DNA from: Ancylomarina subtilis
GTDB lineage: Bacteria; Bacteroidota; Bacteroidia; Bacteroidales; Marinifilaceae
Reading direction: 5' to 3'
NCBI RefSeq assembly: GCF_004217115.1
Contig: NZ_SHKN01000004.1
Location: forward strand, 1-64,000
Length of the DNA: 64,000 nucleotides
Shown: piece after piece, positions 32,653 to 41,586 of the stretch
Numbering within the stretch: the first letter of the stretch is position 1
How the letters are laid out: every line of letters starts with the position of its first letter
Notes under the pieces: model-generated
Seen by the model: the letters and a program-made list of their open reading frames with translations, nothing else
The model's database searches: none
What the model was told of the DNA's origin: nothing
Translations under genes and position numbers: made by a program

Positions 32653-33075
32653 ATGGATCCTATTTTACTTAAAGAATCTCTGAACACACAAGATATAGAC
32701 TTGCTAATCAAACAAGGACTAAACGACTTGGAAATAAACCTAGAGCAAAAAAAAAGCATCTATAATGAAGCTAAAAAACTAGCTTTACCATTTGTGAAAG
32801 CCATCAACTATCACACCACAAATCAGGAAACTAAAGACGCCTCTTACACCTTTAACATTGCTGTTCACTTTAATAATTTCACAGAAAAATTTCGAGAGAT
32901 CTTCATTTCAAGTTACAGCAAAGATGTTCTTATTGGTTTTGGTATAAGTGCCATCTGGATGGGGATACTAAATGGTCTTGATGCCGAGAGTGGGATTATG
33001 CCCAATCATCCATTCAAAAGAGAAATAGCAACTTGTTTGAGAACAATAAGTGAGATATTAGACAACAAAGCATAG
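32653..33075 (+). CDS. Small unknown cytoplasmic protein
   Basis: A 140-residue protein of unknown function, mainly helical with no export signal or membrane segment. The middle (YTFNIAVHFNNFTEKFREIFISSYSKDVLIGFGISAIWMGILNGLD) is moderately hydrophobic and may form a helical core. No known motif is visible. It has its own terminator at 33080-33109, shared with the convergent iorB gene. Confidence 0.7.
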   Translation: MDPILLKESLNTQDIDLLIKQGLNDLEINLEQKKSIYNEAKKLALPFVKAINYHTTNQETKDASYTFNIAVHFNNFTEKFREIFISSYSKDVLIGFGISAIWMGILNGLDAESGIMPNHPFKREIATCLRTISEILDNKA

Positions 33076-33079
33076 ATAA

Positions 33080-33109
33080 AAAGCCTCAGCGAAGTTTCAC
33101 TGAGGCTTT
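33080..33109. terminator. Bidirectional terminator between the small unknown gene and iorB
   Basis: The stem AAAGCCTCAG (33080-33089) / CTGAGGCTTT (33100-33109) encloses CGAAGTTTCA, with A-rich and T-rich flanks on both sides. It can end both convergent transcripts. Confidence 0.88.
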
Positions 33110-33147
33110 CCTATATCATCTAACTATTAAAACATAGTTAGCTTCTT

Positions 33148-33732
33148 TTACTTATTTTCTTCTGAGAATTTACGTCCAGCATGAAGAGCGTCAATGTTCA
33201 TTTTCACAACATCTTCACCTTTTCTACCAAAGATCTTACGGATACCTTCTTCCAAATACTCAAAAGGAACATCGATAAATGGAGAAGCAGCACCTAACAT
33301 CACAAAGTTAAAAGCTCTTGTAGAACCCGTTACTTCCTTAGCAATCTTATCAGCATCAATCAATACATAGTTTGGTAGAGCTTCAATAGTTTTTACCAAC
33401 TCCTCCTCATTCGGATAATCAGGAATGTTGATGAATGGAGATGAATTTGCTACCACGTACCCCCCTTTTTTAAGGTAAGGGAGGTAACGTAATGCTTCCA
33501 TTGGCTCTACTGACAAAATGATATCTGCACCACCTTTAGGAATCAAATCCGAGTAAATTGGTGTATCAGAAATTCTCATGAATGACTGAACATCACCACC
33601 ACGCTGACTCATACCGTGAGTTTCAGCTTGTTTCATGTGTAAATTATTATCTAAAGCAGCAGATCCTAATGCAGCAGCAATGGAAAGAATTCCTTGTCCG
33701 CCAACACCTGCAATAACCATATCTGTTTTCAT
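33148..33732 (-). CDS. iorB: Indolepyruvate:ferredoxin oxidoreductase beta subunit
   Basis: A 194-residue gamma/beta-type subunit of the ferredoxin-dependent 2-oxoacid oxidoreductase family. The N-terminal GVGGQGILSIAAALGSAAL and the later SQRGGDVQSFMRIS are typical of the pyruvate-ferredoxin oxidoreductase gamma-like fold. With IorA it decarboxylates indolepyruvate, phenylpyruvate and related aryl-pyruvates from aromatic amino acid breakdown, making aryl-acetyl-CoA and reduced ferredoxin. The iorA gene is just upstream on the same strand with a 168-base gap, and the two are probably co-transcribed. Confidence 0.93.
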   Translation of the reverse strand: MKTDMVIAGVGGQGILSIAAALGSAALDNNLHMKQAETHGMSQRGGDVQSFMRISDTPIYSDLIPKGGADIILSVEPMEALRYLPYLKKGGYVVANSSPFINIPDYPNEEELVKTIEALPNYVLIDADKIAKEVTGSTRAFNFVMLGAASPFIDVPFEYLEEGIRKIFGRKGEDVVKMNIDALHAGRKFSEENK

Positions 33733-33900
33733 GTGTCTAAAATTTAATTTAATCTGTCACATGTAAGTCGCCACTATTAGTCGTTTCCATAAGGCTGAAA
33801 AGTTCTTCAGTGGCTCGTTTCATATGTATGCTATTTTATTTTCGGAAAGCAATTTTAAATCACTTTCCGATATATTGAATTATTTGGGCAAAAATTAAAA

Positions 33901-35526
33901 TTAAGCTTTTGCAGCTGCTTTAGCTTTCATTGCTTTTTTAATCTTCTGATCACGAACATTCTTCTGAACGCAAATACGACGAGGAATAATTACAGACACC
34001 CCTTGATAATCACACTCTTTACGAATAATATCCTTCACTTCTTCGTGTTTCTTAGGAAGAGACGTAAAGACTTTGATATGCTCAGGATCAACTCCTAAAC
34101 CTTCACAAATAGATTCAAGCTTTCCTTTGGCAGAAGACTTCTGACCACCAGTCATCGAAATTGACTCATTATCAGAAATAATAACTGTTATAGGAGAATT
34201 TTCGTTGATGGCATCCAATAAACCTGTCATTCCTGAGTGAGTAAAAGTAGAATCACCAATCATTGCAACAGCTGGAATAAGACCTGCATCTGCAGCACCT
34301 TTAGCCATCGTAATAGACGCACCCATATCTACACACGTGTTAATGGCACGGTATGGAGGCAATGCACCTAAGGTGTAACATCCGATATCAGAGAATACGC
34401 GACCTTCACCATATTCAGCAATGACTTCATTCAATGCTTTATAAACATCATGATGACTACAACCAACGCACAATGCTGGTGGACGTGCAGCAACCAAATC
34501 AGGAATAGCCATTCCTTCTTCAACTTCCATTCCCAAAGCTTTTGCAACCATATCAGGAGTCAACTCACCATCACGTGATAAAGTGCCATCCAAACGACCG
34601 ATTACAGCTTCTTTTCCTAAATAACCTTTCAATAATTCTTCAACAACAGGATAACCTTCTTCAAGAACCATCACCTTATCACACTCAGAAGTGATTTTTT
34701 CCATCATCTTACGAGGAAGTGGGTATTGACTAACTTTCAATACAGGGAAAGGACAATTGCCATCAGGATAATTTTCCATCAAATAATTGTATCCCAAACC
34801 ACAAGCAATTACACCTAATGATTTATCAGAACCTTCGGTATATTGATTGAATTGAGAATCCTCAGAAGCTGCTTCGAATTTCTCTTGGTTTGACAACAAC
34901 AACTTGTAACGACGACGAGCAATACCTGGCAACAATACAAACTGCTGCTTATCTTCTGGCAAATGCATTTCGTTTTCAACTACAATTTCTGATATTGGTT
35001 CAACACCAGCACGCGAGTGAGCCAAGCGAGTTGTAATACGCATCATTACAGGCGTTCCAAAAGCTTCAGACAACTCGAAACCAAAGCGAGTCATGTCATA
35101 AGCTTCTTGCTGATTTGAAGGCTCAAGAATTGGAATCATTGCAAATTTACCATACACACGTGAATCTTGCTCATTCTGAGAAGAGTGCATAGATGGATCA
35201 TCAGCAATTGTAATAATCATACCGCCATTAGCTCCGGTGATGGCAGCATTCATAAAACAGTCAGCAGCTACATTCAATCCAACATGCTTCATACAAACCA
35301 TAGTTCTTTTCCCAGCATATGACATACCAAGAGCCGTTTCCATAGCTGTTTTTTCATTCGCAGACCATTCGCTATGAATTTGACGCTCATTAGCAACTTT
35401 TGAATGCTGAATGTACTCTGTGATTTCTGTAGAAGGTGTTCCTGGATAAGCGTAAACACCAGACATTCCAGCGTCAATCGCCCCTTGAGCAATAGCTTCA
35501 ACACCTAACAATAGTGACTTTTGCAT
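33901..35526 (-). CDS. iorA: Indolepyruvate:ferredoxin oxidoreductase alpha subunit lacking the C-terminal ferredoxin module
   Basis: A 541-residue catalytic subunit holding pyrimidine- and pyrophosphate-binding TPP domains. The N-terminus (AIAQGAIDAGMSGVYAYPGTPSTEITEY) and AVAMIGDSTFTHSGMTGLLDAIN with NESPITVIISDNESISMTGG carry the TPP signature, and LCVGCSHHDVYKAL is also typical. In canonical archaeal IorA (about 590-640 residues) the tail holds two [4Fe-4S] clusters. Here the protein ends soon after VIIPRRICVQKN in a lysine/alanine tail, with no CxxCxxCxxxC set, and none is present in any frame of the 168-base gap. Electrons may pass to a separate ferredoxin. The iorB gene follows downstream. 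Confidence 0.9.
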   Translation of the reverse strand: MQKSLLLGVEAIAQGAIDAGMSGVYAYPGTPSTEITEYIQHSKVANERQIHSEWSANEKTAMETALGMSYAGKRTMVCMKHVGLNVAADCFMNAAITGANGGMIITIADDPSMHSSQNEQDSRVYGKFAMIPILEPSNQQEAYDMTRFGFELSEAFGTPVMMRITTRLAHSRAGVEPISEIVVENEMHLPEDKQQFVLLPGIARRRYKLLLSNQEKFEAASEDSQFNQYTEGSDKSLGVIACGLGYNYLMENYPDGNCPFPVLKVSQYPLPRKMMEKITSECDKVMVLEEGYPVVEELLKGYLGKEAVIGRLDGTLSRDGELTPDMVAKALGMEVEEGMAIPDLVAARPPALCVGCSHHDVYKALNEVIAEYGEGRVFSDIGCYTLGALPPYRAINTCVDMGASITMAKGAADAGLIPAVAMIGDSTFTHSGMTGLLDAINENSPITVIISDNESISMTGGQKSSAKGKLESICEGLGVDPEHIKVFTSLPKKHEEVKDIIRKECDYQGVSVIIPRRICVQKNVRDQKIKKAMKAKAAAKA

Positions 35527-36108
35527 ACTATTAGTATTTGTTTATTATTTAAATATTTCGAGATATATTTTGGGTATCTATTCCTAGACTTATAGAAATA
35601 CGGATCAACAATCGGTCAATCATGTCCAAAAAAAAATGTACTCAGAGAGAATTTCAGATTAATAAAATCTGAAAAAAAGGGAATATGGATTATAGGCCTC
35701 CGAAAATTTCAAAAAAGCTTACGAGATATGCAACAACGTAAAAATAAATTGCAAGAAAATCCATTTGTTTACTTGAAGATTGTAATTAAAACAAGAATTT
35801 ATCCTATTAATTGTTGCAATTATACCAATATTTGATTTAATGTCAATACAACTGGAAGCCCAAACAAGAAGTTTAGAATTATTTCAAATAACGAAAACGG
35901 TTGCATAAATATCATAACCCTAAGAAACAGTAGATTAACAACAATTGAATTTAAGCATTTTATTGATTTTAGATAAATCAATAAAATTAGAATCTGCTTT
36001 ATTCGCAAATAAATGAAGCCTTTTAAGCGAAGAAGATTATTTTTGTAATTTACAGTGTAAAAAAGTTCAGAAAACCGTTCAATATAACAAGACTAAATAA
36101 TACAAAAG
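35527..36108. other. Intergenic region, divergent promoters of iorA and prmA
   Basis: No credible gene. TATTTTTG at 36038-36045 could be a -7 box for prmA, though I see no matching TTG about 19 bases before it. The rest is AT-rich with no repeat of note. Confidence 0.4.
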
Positions 36109-36951
36109 ATGGATTACATTGAATTAAAATGTGAGATTACCCCTTATAACGAAGCTGTTGCACAAATTCTGATATCAGAACTTGGTGAACTTGGCTACGA
36201 CAGCTTTACCGAAAATGAAGATTCAGTTGATGCCTATATCACTGAAGATCTTTTTGATATTGATATGGTCAAAGCTATTAGCTTGGATTACCTCCCTGAA
36301 TCAAATTTTAAATTGAATTACACTTATAAAACAGTCGTCTCTCAAGATTGGAATGCCGTTTGGGAATCAAATTTCCAACCCGTTATCATCTCAGATCAGG
36401 TTGTCATTCGCGCCTCATTCCACACCGATACACCCAAAGTCCCTTATGATATTGTTATCGATCCTAAGATGTCTTTTGGAACCGGACACCACTCCACAAC
36501 TTCGCTTATGGTTCAGAGCATTTTGGAAAGCGATATTGAAAACAAAAGAGTGCTTGATATGGGCTGTGGAACCAGTCTTCTTGCCATATTAGCCTCAAAA
36601 CGAGGAGCAAAAATGGTTGACGCCATTGATATTGATGAATGGCCATATAAAAACTCTCTTGAAAACATTAAAAACAATAAGGCTGAAAATGTTTCCGTTT
36701 TCCTGGGAGATGCCAGTCTGCTTGAGGGAAAAGAATACGATATTGTTCTAGCTAACATCAATCGTAATATTCTTTTAAATGACATGAAATCATATATCGC
36801 TTGCCTACCTAAAAACGGAAGTTTAATTATGAGTGGTTTCTATACTGAAGATTTGAAGTATATTCAGGAAGAAGCTGAAAACAACGGATTGACTTATATA
36901 AATCACAAAGTTGATAACAATTGGGTTGCTGTCCGTTTTGAAAAAAAATAA
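36109..36951 (+). CDS. prmA: Ribosomal protein L11 methyltransferase PrmA
   Basis: A 280-residue methyltransferase that trimethylates ribosomal protein L11. An N-terminal substrate-recognition domain (about 1-95) precedes a class I SAM fold. Diagnostic sequence: KMSFGTGHHSTTSLMVQ (PrmA signature), the SAM loop VLDMGCGTSLLAILASKRGA, the acidic IDIDEWPYKN, and ANINRNILLNDM, the PrmA form of the NPPY-like motif. Length and motifs are standard. The 1494-residue unknown gene starts 40 bases after its stop on the same strand, so the two may be co-transcribed. Confidence 0.96.
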   Translation: MDYIELKCEITPYNEAVAQILISELGELGYDSFTENEDSVDAYITEDLFDIDMVKAISLDYLPESNFKLNYTYKTVVSQDWNAVWESNFQPVIISDQVVIRASFHTDTPKVPYDIVIDPKMSFGTGHHSTTSLMVQSILESDIENKRVLDMGCGTSLLAILASKRGAKMVDAIDIDEWPYKNSLENIKNNKAENVSVFLGDASLLEGKEYDIVLANINRNILLNDMKSYIACLPKNGSLIMSGFYTEDLKYIQEEAENNGLTYINHKVDNNWVAVRFEKK

Positions 36952-36991
36952 AAGACAAGCATTCAGTTTTAAGAATATAAAATAATCACCA

Positions 36992-39900
36992 ATGTCAAAG
37001 CACCTATTCTCACTTATTTTTTTAGGATTTCTCATAGCTAGTCTTTCAACTAAAGCTAATACCTTCAATCAAGATTCTATAACTAAAATAAGTGAGATAG
37101 ATGTACTTATGGACCATCCATCCTTAAACAATAAGGAAAAAAAAGTTTTTCAGGAAAAGTTTCAAAACTTCTGGTCCAAAGCACAAAAGAATACTGCCCA
37201 AAGAGATTCTATTCTTGCAATATGTGAACGGTTTAGGAAAAAAAGAGCTCGTGTTGTCCCCGACTTCTACGACTATTTCAAAAGTCTCATACTCTTCAAC
37301 GAAAAAGGATTAAATGAAACCGATTACACAAATTGGCAAAATGGATTACTTCACCAGTTGAATGCCCCAAAGGCTAAACTTAGAAATATCAACGAGTTTC
37401 TAAAACAAACAAACTATTTACTCAAAGACAGTCTTCTCTATAAATCTTTTTCAACAAGGTGGAAAACAAGGTCTCATGATTTTCACTATGTCTATGACAA
37501 AAAACTCAAAATTGTTTTCGATGCAACGGAACTTGTTTGTTATTCACAGAAAGATAGCTGCACAATATACAATGCAAGTGGAGTCTACTTCCCTTTCGAG
37601 AAAAAATGGATCGGCACAAAAGGTAAAATTGCATGGACAAGAGCTGGAAAATCACCATCAGATGAATATGCCGATTTTGAGAATTACCAGATTGACATTA
37701 CCAAACCCCGAATTGAAGTAGACACCGTACAATACCGCAACAAACAGCTTTTTAAAAATTCGGTATCGGGCTCACTAACAGAACGAGTTAATATTGTAAA
37801 AGACCCTGCTTCTGCCACTTATCCACGATTTAATTCCTTTAATCAGGATATCGCAATCGACAGTTTATTCAGCAACATCAGCTATAAGGGTGGAATCGCA
37901 ATTCAAGGGTCCAAATTTATTGGGAAAGGTAATTCTGAACAGCCAGCACGTATTAAATTAACCCGAAACGACAGCTTATTTATTGAAGCTTCATCGGAAT
38001 ATTTCAGTTTCTCAAACAATAAAATCATTGGGAAAGACGCCGAAATCACCCTGCATCTCGACACATTCAAAATTTACCACCCCAACCTTCATCTGAAAAT
38101 TTTAACTAAAGATAAAGAACTCATCCTAACACGAGACGGAACCGGCATGTCTCAAAGTCCATATTTCAATAACTATCACAATTTGCTGATGGATTTCGGA
38201 ATTCTTCACTGGAAAATGGACGAAGACATTATTCATTTTCAAAAAATGAAAGGTGCATCACATCGTTTAGCCAAATTCGAATCCATAAATTATTTTACAA
38301 ACAATCATTATCTGAGACTTAAAGGAATGGATGATAAACATCCATTGGTTCTCCTTAATGCCTTTGCTGAGCATATGTATTCCAACAGCTTTACCACCGA
38401 AGAATACGCCAGTTATATAAAAAAACCAATCAGTCAGGTTCGTCAGCAAGTAATTAGTTTATCCTTTCAAGGCTTCGTCAATTACGATGCTGCGAACGAT
38501 GAAATCACCATTGAAAAACGCTGTTCAAATTACATCTCAGCTGCTATGGGCCAGCAAGACTACGATGTCATCCATTTCACATCAAAAACTGAAAAGCTTC
38601 AGGATGACGCGACTCTAAATCTTAAAAATTTTCATCTTCAAATTAACGGAGTCGATCAGGTTTCGGTCAGTAATTCTCAGAATGTAACTTTTGTTCCCCG
38701 GGGAGGAGAGTTGCTGGTAAAACAAAATCGGGATTTTGAATTTAATGGTCTGATAAAAGCAGGACCTCTAAATATGTACGGAAGAAACTTCAATTTCTCC
38801 TATGATCAATTTAAAGTTGAAATGGGATTAATCGATTCATTAAAAGCCTACATTCCCTCAGATGACAAGGGGCAATTTGCAAAAAGAAACGCCATATTTC
38901 TTGAAAACATTGTAAAAAATGCCACTGCTAACCTGCTGATTGATGATCCATCCAATAAATCAGGAAACGAATATTTGGCACAATATCCCATTTTTAATTC
39001 TTACGACTCGTCCTATCTGTATTACGACAAACAATTTATTCAAAATGGGGTTTACAAAAAGGACAAGTTCTATATTAAAGTTGACCCTTTTACCATTGAT
39101 AATATCAATAAACTGTCTGATCAAGATTTACAGTTTCAGGGCGAATTTAAATCGGGAGGTATAGTTCCTGATTTCCGTGAAAGCTTGATTGTAAATACTG
39201 ATAACTCAATAGGTTTTGCACATGCTATAGACCAAAATGGTGTTTTAGTTTATGAAAAAGCAACTTTCACAGATTCTCTTTTCCTAAATAATGATGGTTT
39301 ATGGGGAAAAGGTACGTTTACTCAGAACAACACCAAAATTGTTTCAGATCATTTTGTTCTCTTGCCCGATAGAGCAAAGGGTCAAGCTGAATCGTATACA
39401 CTTATGGCTCAAACTGTACCTTTCTCGCACCCGGACATCAGCGGTAAAAATGTTTGGGTTGAATGGCAAACTGAAAAAAATCAATTTAAAATTCAAAGTC
39501 AGGGAAAAGATTCTCCTCTGGGTATGTACCAAGGTTATGCTTCACTTACGGGAATCGTAAATATTAGTAATGATAAAATGGATGGTTCCGGAGAAATGGT
39601 TTACGCCAATGGTTCATTTACATCAAATCATTTCAATTATTCAGGACGTAAAATAACCGCTGACACCAGTAAATTTAAACTTCTTAGTCACAATGAAGCA
39701 GGCTATTCCTTTAAGGCAGAATCATGCGATGCTGTAATCGATTTAAAAACCCAAAGAACCGACTTTAAGAGTACTATAGCTGGCAACTACAGTAGTTTCC
39801 CTTCAAACAACTACATCTGTCAACTCAATAGTTTTAAATGGAATATGACCAACGACCAAATTGAATTTGGAAGTGAAGAACTCACAAACCTGAATCAGTT

Positions 39901-41476
39901 GTGGGAAACAGGTCAGATCAACAATTTACCTAAAGAATCGTTTAACACGTTTATCTCAACTCATTTCGATCAGGATTCCTTAAGTTTTGAAACACCATAT
40001 GCTATTTATGACACAACCGATTATACCATCGCGGCAAAGTTTGTTGAAAAACTAAGGGTTGCCGACGCCAACATTTTGCCATTACATGGAAATATAACAG
40101 TTAAAAATGATGGTTATTTAGCACCACTGAGCAATTGTGAAATTCTGGTAGACACCCTCCTTCATTTTCATAAAATCACCGATGCGATGATTGAAGTGAA
40201 AGGAAAAAGAGAATATACAGGAACCGGATTCTACACCTACAAAGATGAATTAGACGAAGAACAAGAGATCTATTTCAATGAAATCAGCGTGGATTCTACA
40301 GGGCAAACCATCGCCTCCGGAGCCTTACCAGATGCCAAATCCTTTACTCTAAGTCCGGATTTTGATTTTAGAGGAGAGGTGCACCTTGCTGCCAGAGAAA
40401 AACATTTACGCTTTGATGGTGAGACTCAAATCCATAATAAATGTGACAACATCAAACACAGATGGCTGTCTTTCAATGCTCCAATAGATCCCGAAAATAT
40501 TCTAATTCCTATCGACACCATTGGTCGCGATAAAGAAAATGTGAAAATTTTCAACTCCTTGTATCTAACCAATGATTCGATTCATATTTACCCTGCATTT
40601 TTGTCTACAAGAAAATTCTATACCGATAATCCTCTTCTTACTGTGGCAGGTTACCTGACCTACAATAAGGGTGAAAACCTCTACCAAATTGCCAGCGAAG
40701 AGAAACTTAGAAATCCTGATCTTCCGGGAAATCAGATTTCTTACAATATGACTAATTGTGATCTGAATGCTGAAGGACTTATCAACTTCGGTGTAGAGCT
40801 TGGTCATGTAAAAACCACTGCAGCCGGGACTCTCGATTACGATTCAGACAAAAGCAAGCTTACGATAAACACCTGTTTAGGCTTCGATTTTTATTTCTCA
40901 GAGCATTTATTGAAAATGATGAGTAAACATATCTCAAACTCAGTACAAAGACCAAGTAATCTAAATAATGAAGATTTTCTCAGAACATTCCCTTTAATCT
41001 TCCCAAAGGGAGAATCAGATAAAATCATCGAAGAAATTAAGAAAAAAAGCACTTACGACGCACTGCCCGATACCATTAAACAAACGCTGTTTTTCAATAG
41101 GGTTATGCTCACTTGGGATGCTAAAAATAAAGCTTATTACTCCCAGGGAGAGCTCGAACTGGGAAGCATCTTAAATAAGAGCTTCAATAATATCGTAAAA
41201 GGTAAAATTGAGATTCGAAAAAGAAGACGTGGGAACCGTATGTACCTATACATGGAACTTGAAGATGGTGCTTGGTTCTACTTTGAATATCAAAATCAGG
41301 TCATGTTCATGAGATCATCTATTTCTGAAATTAATCTTGCTATGGAAGAAGTTAAGGAGGATGAGAGACGCTTTAGAGATCCTGTAAGCAGACTCAACTA
41401 CCTATACTTGTTAGCTCCTATGTCTAAAGTAACACGCTTTAAAAAGCTGCACGAATTGGATACAAGCAATCAATAA
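36992..41476 (+). CDS. Very large exported protein of unknown function
   Basis: A 1494-residue protein with an N-terminal signal peptide (HLFSLIFLGFLIASLSTKANT) and no lipobox, so it probably reaches the periplasm or outer membrane. It is beta-rich throughout, with many repeated amphipathic strands (for example FHKITDAMIEVKGKREYTGTGFY, FDFRGEVHLAAREKHLRFDG) and no known repeat signature. A helical stretch at about 460-512 (FTTEEYASYIKKPISQVRQ ... GFVNYDAANDEITI) resembles a winged-helix fold, odd in an exported protein. No transmembrane helix follows the signal. I cannot assign a family or function; large conserved proteins of this type occur in Bacteroidota. Ppk1 follows after 110 bases with its own possible -7 box. 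Confidence 0.8.
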   Translation: MSKHLFSLIFLGFLIASLSTKANTFNQDSITKISEIDVLMDHPSLNNKEKKVFQEKFQNFWSKAQKNTAQRDSILAICERFRKKRARVVPDFYDYFKSLILFNEKGLNETDYTNWQNGLLHQLNAPKAKLRNINEFLKQTNYLLKDSLLYKSFSTRWKTRSHDFHYVYDKKLKIVFDATELVCYSQKDSCTIYNASGVYFPFEKKWIGTKGKIAWTRAGKSPSDEYADFENYQIDITKPRIEVDTVQYRNKQLFKNSVSGSLTERVNIVKDPASATYPRFNSFNQDIAIDSLFSNISYKGGIAIQGSKFIGKGNSEQPARIKLTRNDSLFIEASSEYFSFSNNKIIGKDAEITLHLDTFKIYHPNLHLKILTKDKELILTRDGTGMSQSPYFNNYHNLLMDFGILHWKMDEDIIHFQKMKGASHRLAKFESINYFTNNHYLRLKGMDDKHPLVLLNAFAEHMYSNSFTTEEYASYIKKPISQVRQQVISLSFQGFVNYDAANDEITIEKRCSNYISAAMGQQDYDVIHFTSKTEKLQDDATLNLKNFHLQINGVDQVSVSNSQNVTFVPRGGELLVKQNRDFEFNGLIKAGPLNMYGRNFNFSYDQFKVEMGLIDSLKAYIPSDDKGQFAKRNAIFLENIVKNATANLLIDDPSNKSGNEYLAQYPIFNSYDSSYLYYDKQFIQNGVYKKDKFYIKVDPFTIDNINKLSDQDLQFQGEFKSGGIVPDFRESLIVNTDNSIGFAHAIDQNGVLVYEKATFTDSLFLNNDGLWGKGTFTQNNTKIVSDHFVLLPDRAKGQAESYTLMAQTVPFSHPDISGKNVWVEWQTEKNQFKIQSQGKDSPLGMYQGYASLTGIVNISNDKMDGSGEMVYANGSFTSNHFNYSGRKITADTSKFKLLSHNEAGYSFKAESCDAVIDLKTQRTDFKSTIAGNYSSFPSNNYICQLNSFKWNMTNDQIEFGSEELTNLNQLWETGQINNLPKESFNTFISTHFDQDSLSFETPYAIYDTTDYTIAAKFVEKLRVADANILPLHGNITVKNDGYLAPLSNCEILVDTLLHFHKITDAMIEVKGKREYTGTGFYTYKDELDEEQEIYFNEISVDSTGQTIASGALPDAKSFTLSPDFDFRGEVHLAAREKHLRFDGETQIHNKCDNIKHRWLSFNAPIDPENILIPIDTIGRDKENVKIFNSLYLTNDSIHIYPAFLSTRKFYTDNPLLTVAGYLTYNKGENLYQIASEEKLRNPDLPGNQISYNMTNCDLNAEGLINFGVELGHVKTTAAGTLDYDSDKSKLTINTCLGFDFYFSEHLLKMMSKHISNSVQRPSNLNNEDFLRTFPLIFPKGESDKIIEEIKKKSTYDALPDTIKQTLFFNRVMLTWDAKNKAYYSQGELELGSILNKSFNNIVKGKIEIRKRRRGNRMYLYMELEDGAWFYFEYQNQVMFMRSSISEINLAMEEVKEDERRFRDPVSRLNYLYLLAPMSKVTRFKKLHELDTSNQ

Positions 41477-41586
41477 GTATAGATATCTAATCTCATAAAA
41501 GACAGGCTCAATTAAATTAAAGAACGTGTAAAGCCTATTTAAAATTTTCTAATTTTGTTAGAGTACATTTTGAATCTATCAGTTAT

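Noticed and set aside
35820-36008. 62-residue ORF on the minus strand
   Set aside because: AT-rich, no start signal or domain, lies in the iorA-prmA intergenic region.
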